From Mytilus galloprovincialis (taxonomy: Eukaryota; Mollusca; Bivalvia; Mytilida; Mytilidae), in contig NC_134846.1 in assembly GCF_965363235.1 (NCBI RefSeq), positions 31,010,218-31,074,217 on the forward strand: DNA of 64,000 nt, in the 5' to 3' direction. The notes beneath the pieces were generated by a model, which saw only the letters and a list, made by a program, of their open reading frames with translations, was not told the origin of the DNA and did no database searches. The position numbers and the translations under genes were made by a program. Shown here piece after piece: positions 1 to 11,900 of the stretch (the first letter of the stretch is position 1; each line of letters begins with the position of its first letter).

Positions 1-43
1 ATACTTTAAAAAAAATAAAAGTTTTTGAAAGTTTGGATCTATT

Positions 44-205
44 TGGTATGATTACCAATGAGACAGTTATCCACGAAAGTTCAGATGAGGTGAATGCGAG
101 CAATTACAGGCAACCATACGACCTTCAACATTATAAGAAACAGTCATACCGTTTATTCATCTATAAACGGCCCCGACATAAAAAAAATATGAAACAATTC
201 AATTG
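44..205 (+). repeat. SINE-like family R1, diverged partial copy
   Basis: The stretch begins GGTATGATTACCAATGAGAC and continues with the order of motifs seen in the fuller R1 copy at 52503-52865 (accaatgagac, ccatacgaccttcaaca, ctataaacggccccgac). It is diverged. It lacks coding sequence. Confidence 0.6.
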
Positions 206-349
206 AAAAAGATAACGGTCTATATAGTACATCTTATGTAATCATCGTTAGTGTTAAGCCTTAAACTGACCAAATCACAAACATCGACCTGTAAACTAAC
301 TATGTGCATTTATTGCTTTGTTGAATATAACTGTGTAAACCTAATTTTG

Positions 350-439
350 TGACTGAATTCAGTTATTCTATTTTTTACTTTTGCAGAATTGGTCTTTTCA
401 ACAAATATTTACTGAATTTGTGTTGACTGAATTCAGTCA
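350..439. repeat. Two copies of a 16-bp palindrome, left side
   Basis: TGACTGAATTCAGTCA occurs perfectly at 424-439, and with one mismatch at 350-365. The same palindrome recurs at 3320-3335 and 3545-3560, on the other side of the LINE and tandem array. The surrounding sequence is AT-rich without coding potential. Confidence 0.8.
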
Positions 440-485
440 TCTGTTTTATAGATGTTAATACTATGTAATCTCACTTGGTGTAAAA

Positions 486-548
486 CGTAAAATCACAAAA
501 ATACTGAACTCAGAGGAAAATCAATTCGGAAAGTCCATAATCACATGG
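486..548 (+). repeat. Short dispersed repeat shared with 12296-12358
   Basis: About 60 bases around CTGAACTCAGAGGAAAATCA occur again in reverse complement at 12296-12358, inside the nested TTAA element. The near identity suggests a recently active small element, or capture of this sequence by the TTAA element. Confidence 0.7.
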
Positions 549-816
549 CAAAATCAAATAACATAAAATACATAATAGGTAAAAATGTCAAAAATAGGAG
601 TACAGCAGTCAACATTGTGTTATCATCTTAATCACTATAAAAACAACAAATGTAACGAAGAAGCACTGTCACACATCAAATTAACATCCTCATTTTGATT
701 ATATTATACGATTTTATTTGTCTATGTAAAATGCACCCATCAAGGAAGGAGGGTTTTGAGTACTGGTGAAAATTGCGCGTTTGAAATTCGCACAGGTAGA
801 CATGAAATAATTTTGT

Positions 817-840
817 CTTCTTCTTCTTCTTCTTCTTCTG
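817..840. repeat. (CTT)n microsatellite, LINE tail
   Basis: Eight CTT units lie at the 3' end of the minus-strand LINE, a position where non-LTR elements of several clades carry simple-repeat tails. Confidence 0.75.
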
Positions 841-2896
841 GAAGTCCACCCTATCTGCAGGGTCACCGCATTTAAAAATTTTGTTTATTTTCAAAATTGC
901 GTTATTTAAAATTCTATCTACTGGTTAAAATTTAAAATAATATTAACAGTTAGAATAGGATAAACTAAAAATTAGTTAAAACAGGAACTTGTATGTACAC
1001 TATACATTTAAAATTATAAAATGGATAAAAGTAATCTTATCAGTTGTTTATATTCTCCTAGCAACGGAAAATGAAAGGAACTACTAATCTGTACTAGTAA
1101 TTGGTTAAATTTATGGACTAGTATGGTTTCTTAATAAGTTTAAATATATGTAATTAAAAGATAAAATGGTAAGGGATACGAATAAAACAAGAAACTTGTA
1201 AAAATTAGTTTTAAGTAAAACAGTAGAGTTTGTCAATAGAATTTGGGTCTATAAGATTATTTACAGGGGTAATTAATACATATGCTCTAGTTATGGTTTA
1301 ACTATGAATTACTTAGTATTAATTACGTATATAGACAAAGTAGTATAATACTTGTTATATGTTACATTCCCACGACTGACAGCCACTTGTAGTTTAAGCT
1401 CAGAACTCAACTGATTGTTCATTTGTTTTCCAAAAGTTGGGTTCTTATAGCATGCAATGCATAGATCCAGTCTTTACAGATTCGTTCTAAGTCTCTCTGC
1501 TGAGGCACAGTTATAAGGTCGTTCCTAGAACAGTCAACCAACAATTCTAGAAGATCCTCATCAGAATCAATTATACTGCAATAGTGGATATGATTATCCT
1601 CTAGTAGGGATTTTAGTCTATCTTGAGGAATTTTTCTCACACAATTCAGACTTTCACAGTTGATTAGAAAATGTTTATAATCCTCAGGTCCTACCATGCA
1701 CAATTTGCATTCTGCAGATTTTGTTCCGTCAAATCGGTTAGTAATACTTTGGGTTTTGTAAGTTCCTGTAATTATCCTGGATTTTATTATCCCTTTGCTA
1801 ACATCTCTTTTATTATCTCTGACACTGCTCCAACAGAAGTTTGGTTTTTTAAAGTTCCAGTTGTTTACTTCCATATATTTGAGTGTTGATTTGCTTCTAG
1901 CAGATTCGGTCCATCTGTTTTTCCAGGTTTTGTCTATAACTTCATGAGTCAATCGTTTCCAATTTTTCTCAGGATTTAGTATAATCTCATGTGCGGATGG
2001 AAGATCATAAGATTTGAGAGTTCTGTCCACATTTATATACCAACTATTTGATTTATCATCTTTTGTAGCTAGCAGTCTAATTCCAATTTTACACTCAATT
2101 GAGTTGGGATCTTTTGATATTCTTAGAAATAGGGAAATGACAGCTTTATGTACGAGTTGCTCAATAGATTCGGCTCCGAGTAAGATATAGATAGCAGCAT
2201 CTGCAGTTCTTTGTGGTAAGGATAGAATTTGTTTAAAAGTTTTTTTCTGAAAAGCTTCTAATTTTTGTATATCAGTTTTAGTAATGTTGAGAATTTCAAT
2301 TCCATAGAGCATTCTTGGTATAACATAAGTCCGCCATAGTTTATACGATAATAGTGGATTTATACCATTTATTCCATGTAATCCAGCTCCTAATAGGGAA
2401 TACATTGTAGCTCTTGCAACAGAAATTCTATTCTCTACATTTGGATTATTTTTCTCTTGTCTTTCAATTCCTAAATGTTTAATGTTTTGCTTTTCGTCTA
2501 TTTTTTCATTAAAAAGTTGAAGATTTATATCTTTATTCTTCTTGTTAATCATTAGAATTTCAGTCTTTTTGCTGTTTATCTTTACCCGATCGTTTTTGGT
2601 ACAGTTTTCAATGATGCGTAGTTGGGTTGAGGCATCATGTTCTGAGCCAGCACATAGCATTATGTCATCTGCGCACGTTGGGCAACCCACATAATTGGTT
2701 CCAATTTTAATTCCTATGTTTGTGGATTCAAGAGTTATCAAGGATATTCTTATTATAGGCCTTGTAAAAATTGGCAGAGAGAATTCCACCTTGTTTGACT
2801 CCCTGCTCATTTACAAATGTTTCCGAGATATATCCTTGAGATTTAACTTGTGTAGTTGTTTTGTTATATAGTTCCTTAATTAGTAACCATGTATGT
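818..2896 (-). mobile_element. 5'-truncated non-LTR retrotransposon (LINE)
   Basis: The main ORF (2810-1419) encodes the end of a reverse transcriptase with PTCADDIMLCAGS, a variant of the catalytic FADD/YADD box. A long thumb/connector follows, then a Zn-knuckle-like C-x2-C-x8-H-x4-C (CKLCMVGPEDYKHFLINC). Upstream at about 2877-2740 another frame still reads GYISETFVNEQGVKQGGILS, the RT motif before the catalytic box, so there is one frameshift and the 5' end is lost near the tandem array. The 3' side ends in (GAA)n, seen as CTT repeats at 817-840 on the + strand. The element has lost most of ORF2 and cannot move itself. Confidence 0.82.
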
Positions 2897-3255
2897 CGTT
2901 CAAAGTATGACGGGATGCATAAATACAGTCACGCAAAATAGATATAACAAAAACTGGCTCAACAGTTAAAGTAATAATAATAAATAAAATAATAGTGCGG
3001 TTCAAAGTATGACGGGATACATAAGTACAGAGGCACGTCAAATGTATATCACAAAAACAGTGGGTTAACAGTAAAAGTAATATTAATAAATAAAATAATT
3101 TTGTCATTCAAGGTATGACAAGATACATAGTTACAGAGTCACATCATGAAATAATTTTGTCGTTCAAAGTATGATGGGATACATCAGCACAGAGTTACGT
3201 CAAAAGGATATCTAAAAAAACAGACTTAACAGTAAAAGTTATATTAATAAAGACA
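2897..3255. repeat. Tandem repeat of about 107 bp
   Basis: Units begin GTTCAAAGTATGACGGGATA at about 2897, 2999, 3106 and 3162. The third is internally shortened. Unit junctions read AATAATTTTGTC|GTTCAAAG, and the sequence left of the LINE also ends CATGAAATAATTTTGTC. The LINE therefore seems to have landed between units. Confidence 0.75.
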
Positions 3256-4419
3256 AATTTAAGTCTTATGAAACACTCTTATTTAGTTCAATTTCTTGTA
3301 GCTTCTTTCAAATGTTGTGTGACTGAATTCAGTCAACATTTTGTGAAAATAATGAACAGGATACAGAGTTAATTTCATTTAGCTGTTATTCTGTTATATG
3401 TTGTTTGTATTTAATCTGTAATCCGAATTCTGTTTTATCTGAATTTACAGTTTGGGTTTTATTTAAGAAGCAACAAGTACAAATAAGAGTTATGTTACTT
3501 TCTAATATACTGATTGAATTCTTTGATATAAAGATGAAACCGAGTGACTGAATTCAGTCACTCAAATAATAATAACAATACAATGGTTTTTTTTCTTCAT
3601 ATTTTGTATGTTGATAATACTAACAAAGTATTTATGAAAATATTTCTTTGCCACGGTTGACGTTTTAATCCGTTTTAAATAAAATGGAAATGAAATTATG
3701 CACATTGCATACAATGTTGAATGTTAAATGGTATAATATAATGAATAAGATATCTACTAAGTTCAACCCTTGAGATTTGACAAATCAGAAAATTGACAAG
3801 TTGAACCAGACAGTGTTGTATATGGTCTTATTCCGTCGTTACTTGGTGGACTTCTAAGTGGTTCCTTCAATCTTTTTTCATTCATTGGCAAGAAGTGAAG
3901 GAATTATGACTGAATTATAATTGTTAACATTGATACTTGGAAAATGATAAAATAAACAATTGTTAGATATTTTGAAAAGTAGTCGTTATTCTAAGATTTT
4001 TTAGTTTACAAAAACGTTCAAATTTAACGAGTAATTAAGCTTACTAAGTCGTTAGCATAAACGACAATTTTGTACAACCAGCCTGTCAACAGGCATATGA
4101 ATATGTGACAGAATTAAACTAGTTATTCTAGCACTCAATCTTTTTTTCCGTCTTGTTCAGTGGATGAAAGAATGGTTAACAAATGAAAAAACAATGACAA
4201 TTAGTGCAGGAATGTCACTTATCACTTATAATCAGTATGTGTGGTGTTTCTTGTTCGTTAGTTAATTACCAAAAAAGGAACTTTAACAGCTGTAACAGAT
4301 ATACGTATACAAAAATTTAAAGGAGGACCTTTTATTAAATAAAACGATTTGATAAGATTGTTTGATTGTGTGGTATGATAGACGAGAATTTTTCTATTTC
4401 TACGTCAATTTATCCCTTT
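3256..4419. other. Intergenic, no gene seen
   Basis: This AT-rich stretch has only short chance ORFs. It contains two perfect TGACTGAATTCAGTCA palindromes (3320 and 3545). I see no splice-framed exon or RNA gene. Confidence 0.6.
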
Positions 4420-4830
4420 CTGCCCCCATTGTATAAAAATAAATAGTCAACGTATAGTTCGTATGATCTCAGTACTTAATTGATTTAAGTCCGATTATGA
4501 CGTCGAATTTTCTTACTTTCCTCTGAATTATTTACTGTTATGAAAAAAGGCGACCATACCTGATGACGTCACATAGAAAGATCACATTTTTTTTAGATCA
4601 TTCGAAAAGAAGGGATAAGTTTGCCTGCATATTGTTTGAAAATCACAAGAGAAACAGATTCCACCACCAAATCTCGTGTAACACAATATAACACAATATT
4701 AATCCCCTCTCGACAGTTAAATTTTAAATACATTTTTATTTGCGAGCCTCGCGTTTTAAATTTTAAAATTTAACTGTCTAGAGTGGATATATATCGTATC
4801 ACACTCGATGCATTTGTAGAATCTATATTT
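4420..4830 (+). repeat. Dispersed repeat R6 with internal inverted repeat
   Basis: Blocks such as GGCGACCATACCTGATGACG and CAGATTCCACCACCAAATC match 58990-59410 in the same orientation. Near its end, GACAGTTAAATTTTAAA (4709) and TTTTAAAATTTAACTGTC (4761) form an inverted repeat. Copies lie in intergenic DNA here and in gene 2 intron 5. Confidence 0.7.
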
Positions 4831-5611
4831 ATAATTGCTAAAGATTTATAACAGGTATGATGCCCAATATATCGTAGGTTGAAAAAAAAAATATAATTTG
4901 TCATTCAAATGAAAGGACTATTTTTCTTTTTCTTTTTTCACTTGTAAGTAAGTCATAATCTTTTAATTACATTGTTTAACAAGCGTTAGAAAGATACTTG
5001 CGATATATAAATTCAATTATTCTAGCTTGAACGGTCACCGTTTCGGGCTGACATGATTTTTTTGCACTTATCCAAACAGAATATTAATATTCCTATGACT
5101 ATCCTACAAATACTTAACTTGATGTTGTATTGGCCAAATTTACTGGAATATGTTTTCTTTAATTTGTAAATTTAGGAACTCGTAATAGTTTAAATTAATT
5201 ATTAAAATTTTCATTTGAATCAGGAAGTAGCTAGCGAACCATCGAAACAGTAGTTTTTAATTGAAATTTAATGTTGTAATGTAAAGGAAAGTCATTAGTT
5301 TATAGGTTTGATTTGAAAACGCATCGCTTCATTCCTTGTAAAAAAAAGGTGGAATAACCCTTAGGGATAATTAAATTTCATTTCAATTACATGTACTTGT
5401 AACATATTAAGCAAGCAAATGATTGAATATTCATATTTTATTTCTGTTTCCTAATTAATATTCCTTTTAATTGAACAAGCATGAGTAATAGCTTATCAGT
5501 TATGTTAGAACTTTTTAATGAAAACAGTCTACTAGAGTACAAGAAAGCATAACTGTAGCAAAAAAGAGCAAGAAACATTTTCGTCTTTCTCGGTTTGTCT
5601 ATTGCAACAAA
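4831..5611. other. Region upstream of gene 1
   Basis: This should hold the promoter and 5' untranslated sequence of gene 1. No TATA box is evident within 150 bp of the ATG, and no known repeat was recognised. The ATG is preceded by GCAACAAA, a favourable A at -3. Confidence 0.45.
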
Positions 5612-5905
5612 ATGATCCGTGTAATCTTTTTATTAAATTTTGTTTTTGTTTGGACTTTATGTGAAATAGTCATAATAGAAAAACATGAAGACAAATATCT
5701 TAGAAATTATGTAATTTTTGAAGTATCTATGCCGATGTGGTCATTATGTGCCCAGTTTTGCTCTAGAGTGAAAATATGCAAATCTATCAACTTTATTGCA
5801 TCAAATAAAACTTGTCAGATAAACTATGCTGAACCCGGTGAATATTACGGTGAACTTGTTGAGAGTTTAGGAAATAGCTTTGCTGCCGCCTCGAATTTTC
5901 CAAAG
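5612..5905 (+). CDS. Gene 1 exon 1 (signal peptide and PAN-like segment)
   Basis: The ATG at 5612 is followed by a strongly hydrophobic leader and then a Cys-rich stretch (SLCAQFCSRVKICKSINF), the core of a PAN/apple-like fold. The exon ends in frame (phase 0) at AAG|GTAAAT. It covers 98 codons. Without splicing the frame runs only eight more codons to a stop, which supports the donor at 5906. Confidence 0.75.
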
Positions 5906-8900
5906 GTAAATATGATAAAAATATAAAATGTTTTAAAAACTATCTCAAATTATCTGTAAAATTGAATTGCATGACAAGGTCTAAAATTTATAATTAAGAG
6001 ACAGAGGCAAGAAAAGCTCGGCGCAATATACATAACTTTGCATTTGTACTCGCTATCACATTTTGAGGTTCTCTTTTCAACACATATGATCGATGGATTG
6101 ATAGTTGGTGTGAAACACTGTTAGTGTTTCTGTTGTTTCGTTGTTTTCATCTTAAAAGTGATGTGTTTACCTCAGTTTTATTTTGTAATCCAGATTTGTT
6201 TTCTCTCAATCGATTTATGACTTTTAAACAGAGGTATACTACTGTTGCCTTTATTAATGTAGTCGAACGTAGTACTTTTATTATAATATGATAGATCACA
6301 ATTTTTGGAAAATGAATCATCATGCATACCATGATAAAATGTTGTACGCCAGACGTGTGGTTCGTACATGAAAGAATCATCAGTGACGCTCATATCAAAA
6401 TATTTATAAAGCCAAACAAGTACATAGTTGGAGAGCATTGAGGATCCAAAAGTTCTAAAAATGTGTGCCAAATACGGCTAAGGTAATCTAATCCTGGGAT
6501 AAGAAAATCCTTATTTATAAAAATTACTACATAATTGATATTCATTTCAACACCGAAATGCTGACTACTGGACCTAGTACCATTAAAGTACGAAGTTGAA
6601 AAACAATATCCTAAATTTCGAAAGGTTGGTGACATATAGCTAAATCCTCCTGAATTGACTTTATATACAGTATTACTGACAGTCAATCAACCCTTGTCTT
6701 GATCATGTTAATTTTGATACCTATATATTTAACGAGAGGCAGAATTATTTACGATACAAAAGATGATGTTTTATATCTTATTGTAAGTTGTCCGTTTTAA
6801 GTTGGTGACGCCTGAAGCTGATTTCTGTTTTTTTGAAAAGTACCCAATTTCCATTCTCAATTTTAAGGTTATTTAATTTAATTTTGGATGTAACACGTCT
6901 TCTTATTGGCTTATGTTGTTTTGTTTATCAGCTCATAGATGTAATTAAGTCATGTGAACGTGACGTCGTCAACGTTTTTTCATGGTTTTCTCTGGTTTAA
7001 AATGGAATTTAGAATTAAATTATAAGAAATAATTGTAATATTTTTTCTGTCTATTCGAAATAACATCAAAAATGTGGTGCACACTTTAAAATAACCCGCT
7101 ACGCTACGCGGGTTATTTAGTGTGCACCACATTTTTTATGTTATTGCTTCATAGACAGAAAAATATTACAGTCATTCCTCTAACATATATAGAGTTCAGA
7201 TAAAATTGAACAAAACACTTATGATTTATGGGGCATCTTTATAGATATTAACATGTTGTCCTCATGAAGGTTTTTCTTCGCATCAAGTTTTGTAAAGTAT
7301 TTAGTTTTAAGCTGAACGATTTTTCATCGAGAAGAATTTAAACGATCATGTCCAATTAGACTGCATATAGTTATACAGTGAAACCTTGCGAAACAGAATC
7401 CAGTATAAAACGAAAACCTGTATAAAACAGACATGTTCTTAAGCACCGTCATATCAATTTGTATGCGTTGTGAACGTGATAAAACCGAACAAAATATTTA
7501 GTCCCGAAGAGGTTTGGTTTAAAAGGTTTTACTGTATCTACTTATTTGTTTACCTGTCACTTTTTAGGAACTAGCTGGTGCATGTCAAGGCCACGACTGT
7601 AAGCTCAATGAAGTTTGCATGCCAAACGGGACAACCTACTATTGCTTTCCATGGACTCAACCGTTTGCCAAACGTAGTAAGTTTACTGTATTATAAAAAT
7701 CGTGTATGCATAAAAAAAGAAATTGTGTATCAAAACATCAAACAAAACATAAAATAAATGAGGAGGTCCAGTTAGACCCCTTTTTGGCCCCAAAATATAG
7801 GTGTTTTACAAAATTGTTTGAATGTAATCTTTTAGTTAATTTTTGGAAAATATAACGCTTCTGCTACATAGATATGGGCTGTGTTTGACAATACAATGCA
7901 CATGTATCGGGTACTAGCATCATTCAGTCATGCTAAATTACTGAAATCTTCACAATTTTAGCATTTTAGTTAAATTCAAGACGGTTTCCGTCTTAAATGA
8001 AAGTGCGTTCCTTCTTAATATTGGACTGTAAGTTGTATTTGATGGTAGTACATAATATATATATAGGTTGAGGATGATGCGGCCACTTTCATTTTTGACA
8101 AAAAAATGCTAAAAGAAAGAACTTGTGTATCAAAACATCAAACAAAACATAAAATAAATGAGGAGGTCCAGTTAGACCCGTTTTTGGCCCCAAAATATAG
8201 GTGTTTTACAAAATTGTTTAAATGTAATATTTTAGTTATTTATTGCAAAATAGAACGCTTCTGCTATATAGATATGGGCTGTGTTTGACAAGTGGCCGCA
8301 TGTGCGTTCCTTCTTAATATTGGACTGTAAGTTGTATTTGATGGTAATACATAATATATATATATATATATAAAGGTTGAGGATGAACACGGATTCGGCC
8401 ACTTTCATTTTTGACAAAAACTATCTGAAAAGCGACATTGTAAGGCATATTTGATAGATTTTTCATATTTAAGCTTGAATCGGAGCGTTTTTAATGACCA
8501 AATCAGTTAAAATCTTTCAAATAAACTCATTGAATCAACTGAAATAGACACTTAAGTGTTTAAAAAGTGTCCAAAATCTTTCGTCAGATGAAACCTGAAA
8601 TTTGAGGCCAAAACTGGCCCTTAACGGACCTACTCCTTTAAATCACCAAGTTTCCATATATAGTGGAGCGGCGGAGCAGACAATTTCAGAAATTTAAATT
8701 ACCTAAATACCTCATGGACTTTTAATAGCTCGTTGGAAAGCTGAAATCGTGTACTTTTTGAAAATAGGTGTCGTCAATATGAAAGCTGGTACCATTATGC
8801 CGAAAATCAAGGTCAAAGGTCATCACTTAAAAAATCCTATTTTCATCTCGAGAAACAATACCATTGATATTTTTCAAAATTAATAATCTATTCAATAAAT

Positions 8901-11900
8901 TAAATGAGTATTACTATGTATCAATGTCTTAGTTCATACAACTTTGTTTTTTTATTTGGACTTGACGTCAAAAGAACGTTATATTTAACTTTTTTGAAGG
9001 TAGTCCGTGGTATACAAATTTTAAAGCCTAATAAAAACCAGTAGCAAAATAACCTTGATATTTCACCTCGACAAATAGCATTTCTTAAATACTTCAGGAA
9101 AAAAGTGTTTAAAAGAGTATCCGAAATGCATAGTTTATAAATAAAACAATAAAAATGTGCAGCCGTGCTAAATTTCCTTTCAGTTTTGAAGGATAAGACA
9201 TGTCACTGAGTTTTCCTTAAATGAACTTTCTCAATACAAGATACCTTTTGATATAATATAGATATTGGAGTGGTAAACTACACAATGAGAGCAAGCATTT
9301 TGTAGAAATTATTCAAACATTAAGACGTGAACGTTAATTTTGGTACTAGTATCTATGATGAGTTTAATTTCATAAAATTGAAACGTGGGACAAAAAACCC
9401 ATAATAAACCAAAATAAAACTATCAAATATTGTAACAAAAACTATTTTCATGATATTTCATCTGTGTCATCAGCTATGTCAGCGGATACTGACTGCACAT
9501 AAATCAGTGCAGGGAAGACCCTGCTCCTTGAAAACACATGCTTCCTGGCATGCTTTTTTCCCCTTTCACGAACAAATAAGATCTTGTAGAAAGTCTGATG
9601 ACATTTGTCCTTCAAAGAAAACTGGCTCTAACTTGTCATTTTGTGCAGTTTTCAAACCAAAAGCACATGGGGAGCCATTATTTAGGTTGGCCAAATTTGC
9701 CGACACCCAAACTTTGCTTTGCCAGATTGCACGCAGTACGTGTTGTTTTAAACGGATTCACATGGCGGAAGCTTTATAAGACTTTTATCTTTATTGATAG
9801 CCAACTGATGTCTCAGCAAATTTAAATCGTTGTGACATTTCTTAAATTTGTACTTTGAGTCGTATAAAGCAGCAACAAACCCCTAGCAGCAACTACCGCA
9901 CTATCAACATCATCTTGTGTTAAGGCTACAAGATTACTGAAACGGCTTGGTTTTAATCTCAGGAGGTTGAATACTGACTTTTTACCGATTCCAAAAAAAC
10001 TTGAAGTGGAATCACACCCACTCAGAACATGAACGACCGGCAGAATACCGGTGACAACTGGGTCAATAGATGAAACAATGTCGTGAACTGGTATAAAACG
10101 TCTATTATCCTTCAAGCTACCTATTGAACCAGTTTGAACCCATAATTCTTTTGTATTTTTAAGCATTGGGTAGAAATGTTCTAGTTGGCAACATTGCTTC
10201 TGACATTTCCAATGATGCTTCGTCATTTGCAGGATAATAATCTCCAGAAATGTATACATTTTCCATTTTTTTTGTCTTAATATTGAGGCGGCTGCATAGA
10301 GTACATGCATATCGGTTTGTTCATTGGTTTTGGTGGAGCTACATGTACTCAAGTCGGCTTTTATCTCAAGCAATTCTAATTCTGCTTTGATGCTATTAGC
10401 TGCCTTAACAGCGTCGCCAATGGAAGTGTCGCTAGCAAATACAATACTAGATTTACCTTGTCCTTGTTGAGCAAAAAATACAATTGCATCCTTGTAGTGC
10501 TTCTCAAGTTTAGCCTTAAGCTTGGAGGAATTACAGTAGGTCTTACTTATTTTATCAGGTAAAAAAGACTGGTACATTGTCAAGAGTGATGACAATAGAA
10601 GAGACTTTTTGTTACAAATGAGGTCTCTGTCTATTATTCCAACCACTCTTTCAAATGCCAAATCATACGCTGATTTATCATTTGAATTTGGTCTATATGC
10701 CAAGTATGTAGTCAGACATGCTGCATGATACACTGCTTTATTGAGCAAATTCTCTTTCTCTATTCGATCAATCATTTCAGCGTCGCATGCTCTAATAGCA
10801 GCATCTTTAAGATTGGCTAACCGTTCAGCGGATGAAATGGTATGTAATGTTTTCACCCTTTTATGTGACATTTTTCGGCAAATAATACACTTTGATGTAT
10901 CGAGAGGGTGATCATAATTTCCAGGCACCAAAGAATTAGAGAAATCGTAATTTATATCTGGTGTTTCCTTTTCAGCTGAAGAACATGCTACTGCTTTTAA
11001 ATTATGTTTACTTGTGTAGCTTTTAAAACATGATCTATGGTACCTAAATACGGGTAATTTACTAGATATTTCATTGCAGAACTCATCAAAAAAACTGAAC
11101 AAATCATCACGTCTCTTTGCTGCAGCATTTATCAGGCTTTTTCTTCCAAATTCCGTTGATGTTATCAAATTTTCATCATCAACAGAATTGCAGATAATGC
11201 AATTGTCAACACCAACTTCCACTCTCCTTTTTTTGGCATTCGGAGGGACTAGTTTTAATGAGACTGATAAATTGTCCATTTGATGAACTAAGAAACAAAT
11301 CAAACACACCTGAAAACCAAACAAACCCTACAATGATATTCACTTTTCCCGTTGAAATCAACAAAATCTAATACACAACAATACCAAACAATATAAATTA
11401 ATCACAAAGCTTCGGAAATTACAAAATGAACAAGAAATATGCTTGAAAACGACTACAATCAACCTTCGAAAAATTGCTGAATGTTGGACTATAAATAGAA
11501 ACCACAACAATGTCGGTAAATTTGTGACAAATATTCGGACTTCAAATCTCAATAAAAAGCCGATATTTAGCCAAATATTTATCTTATAAAGAATTTACTG
11601 CAAAAAGTAAATCGAGTCGATTGAAGAATTATACGACGGCTTTATTGTTGTGACTTTAAAGTACAACTATACTGCAAGTGCAAATAATGCTAGGTGAAAA
11701 ACGATGATTTTTCACTGTTATTTTCAACCATTTTCAGATGCATTGTGCTCTCCATATAGGACTTTTTAAAAATGCTCTTAAATTGTATGCAGTTCAAGAA
11801 TAACTATATTTACCAATTTCGTTCACAAATTATTTTTTAGAACGTGTTTGATATGAAATATGAGTACCGAATCAGCAGTGGGGTATACGATGCAAGTTGG

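Noticed and set aside
9450-9825. Plus-strand frames of 109 and 75 codons
   Set aside because: They lie opposite the 3' remains of the minus-strand FEN1-like coding region and show no motif of their own.
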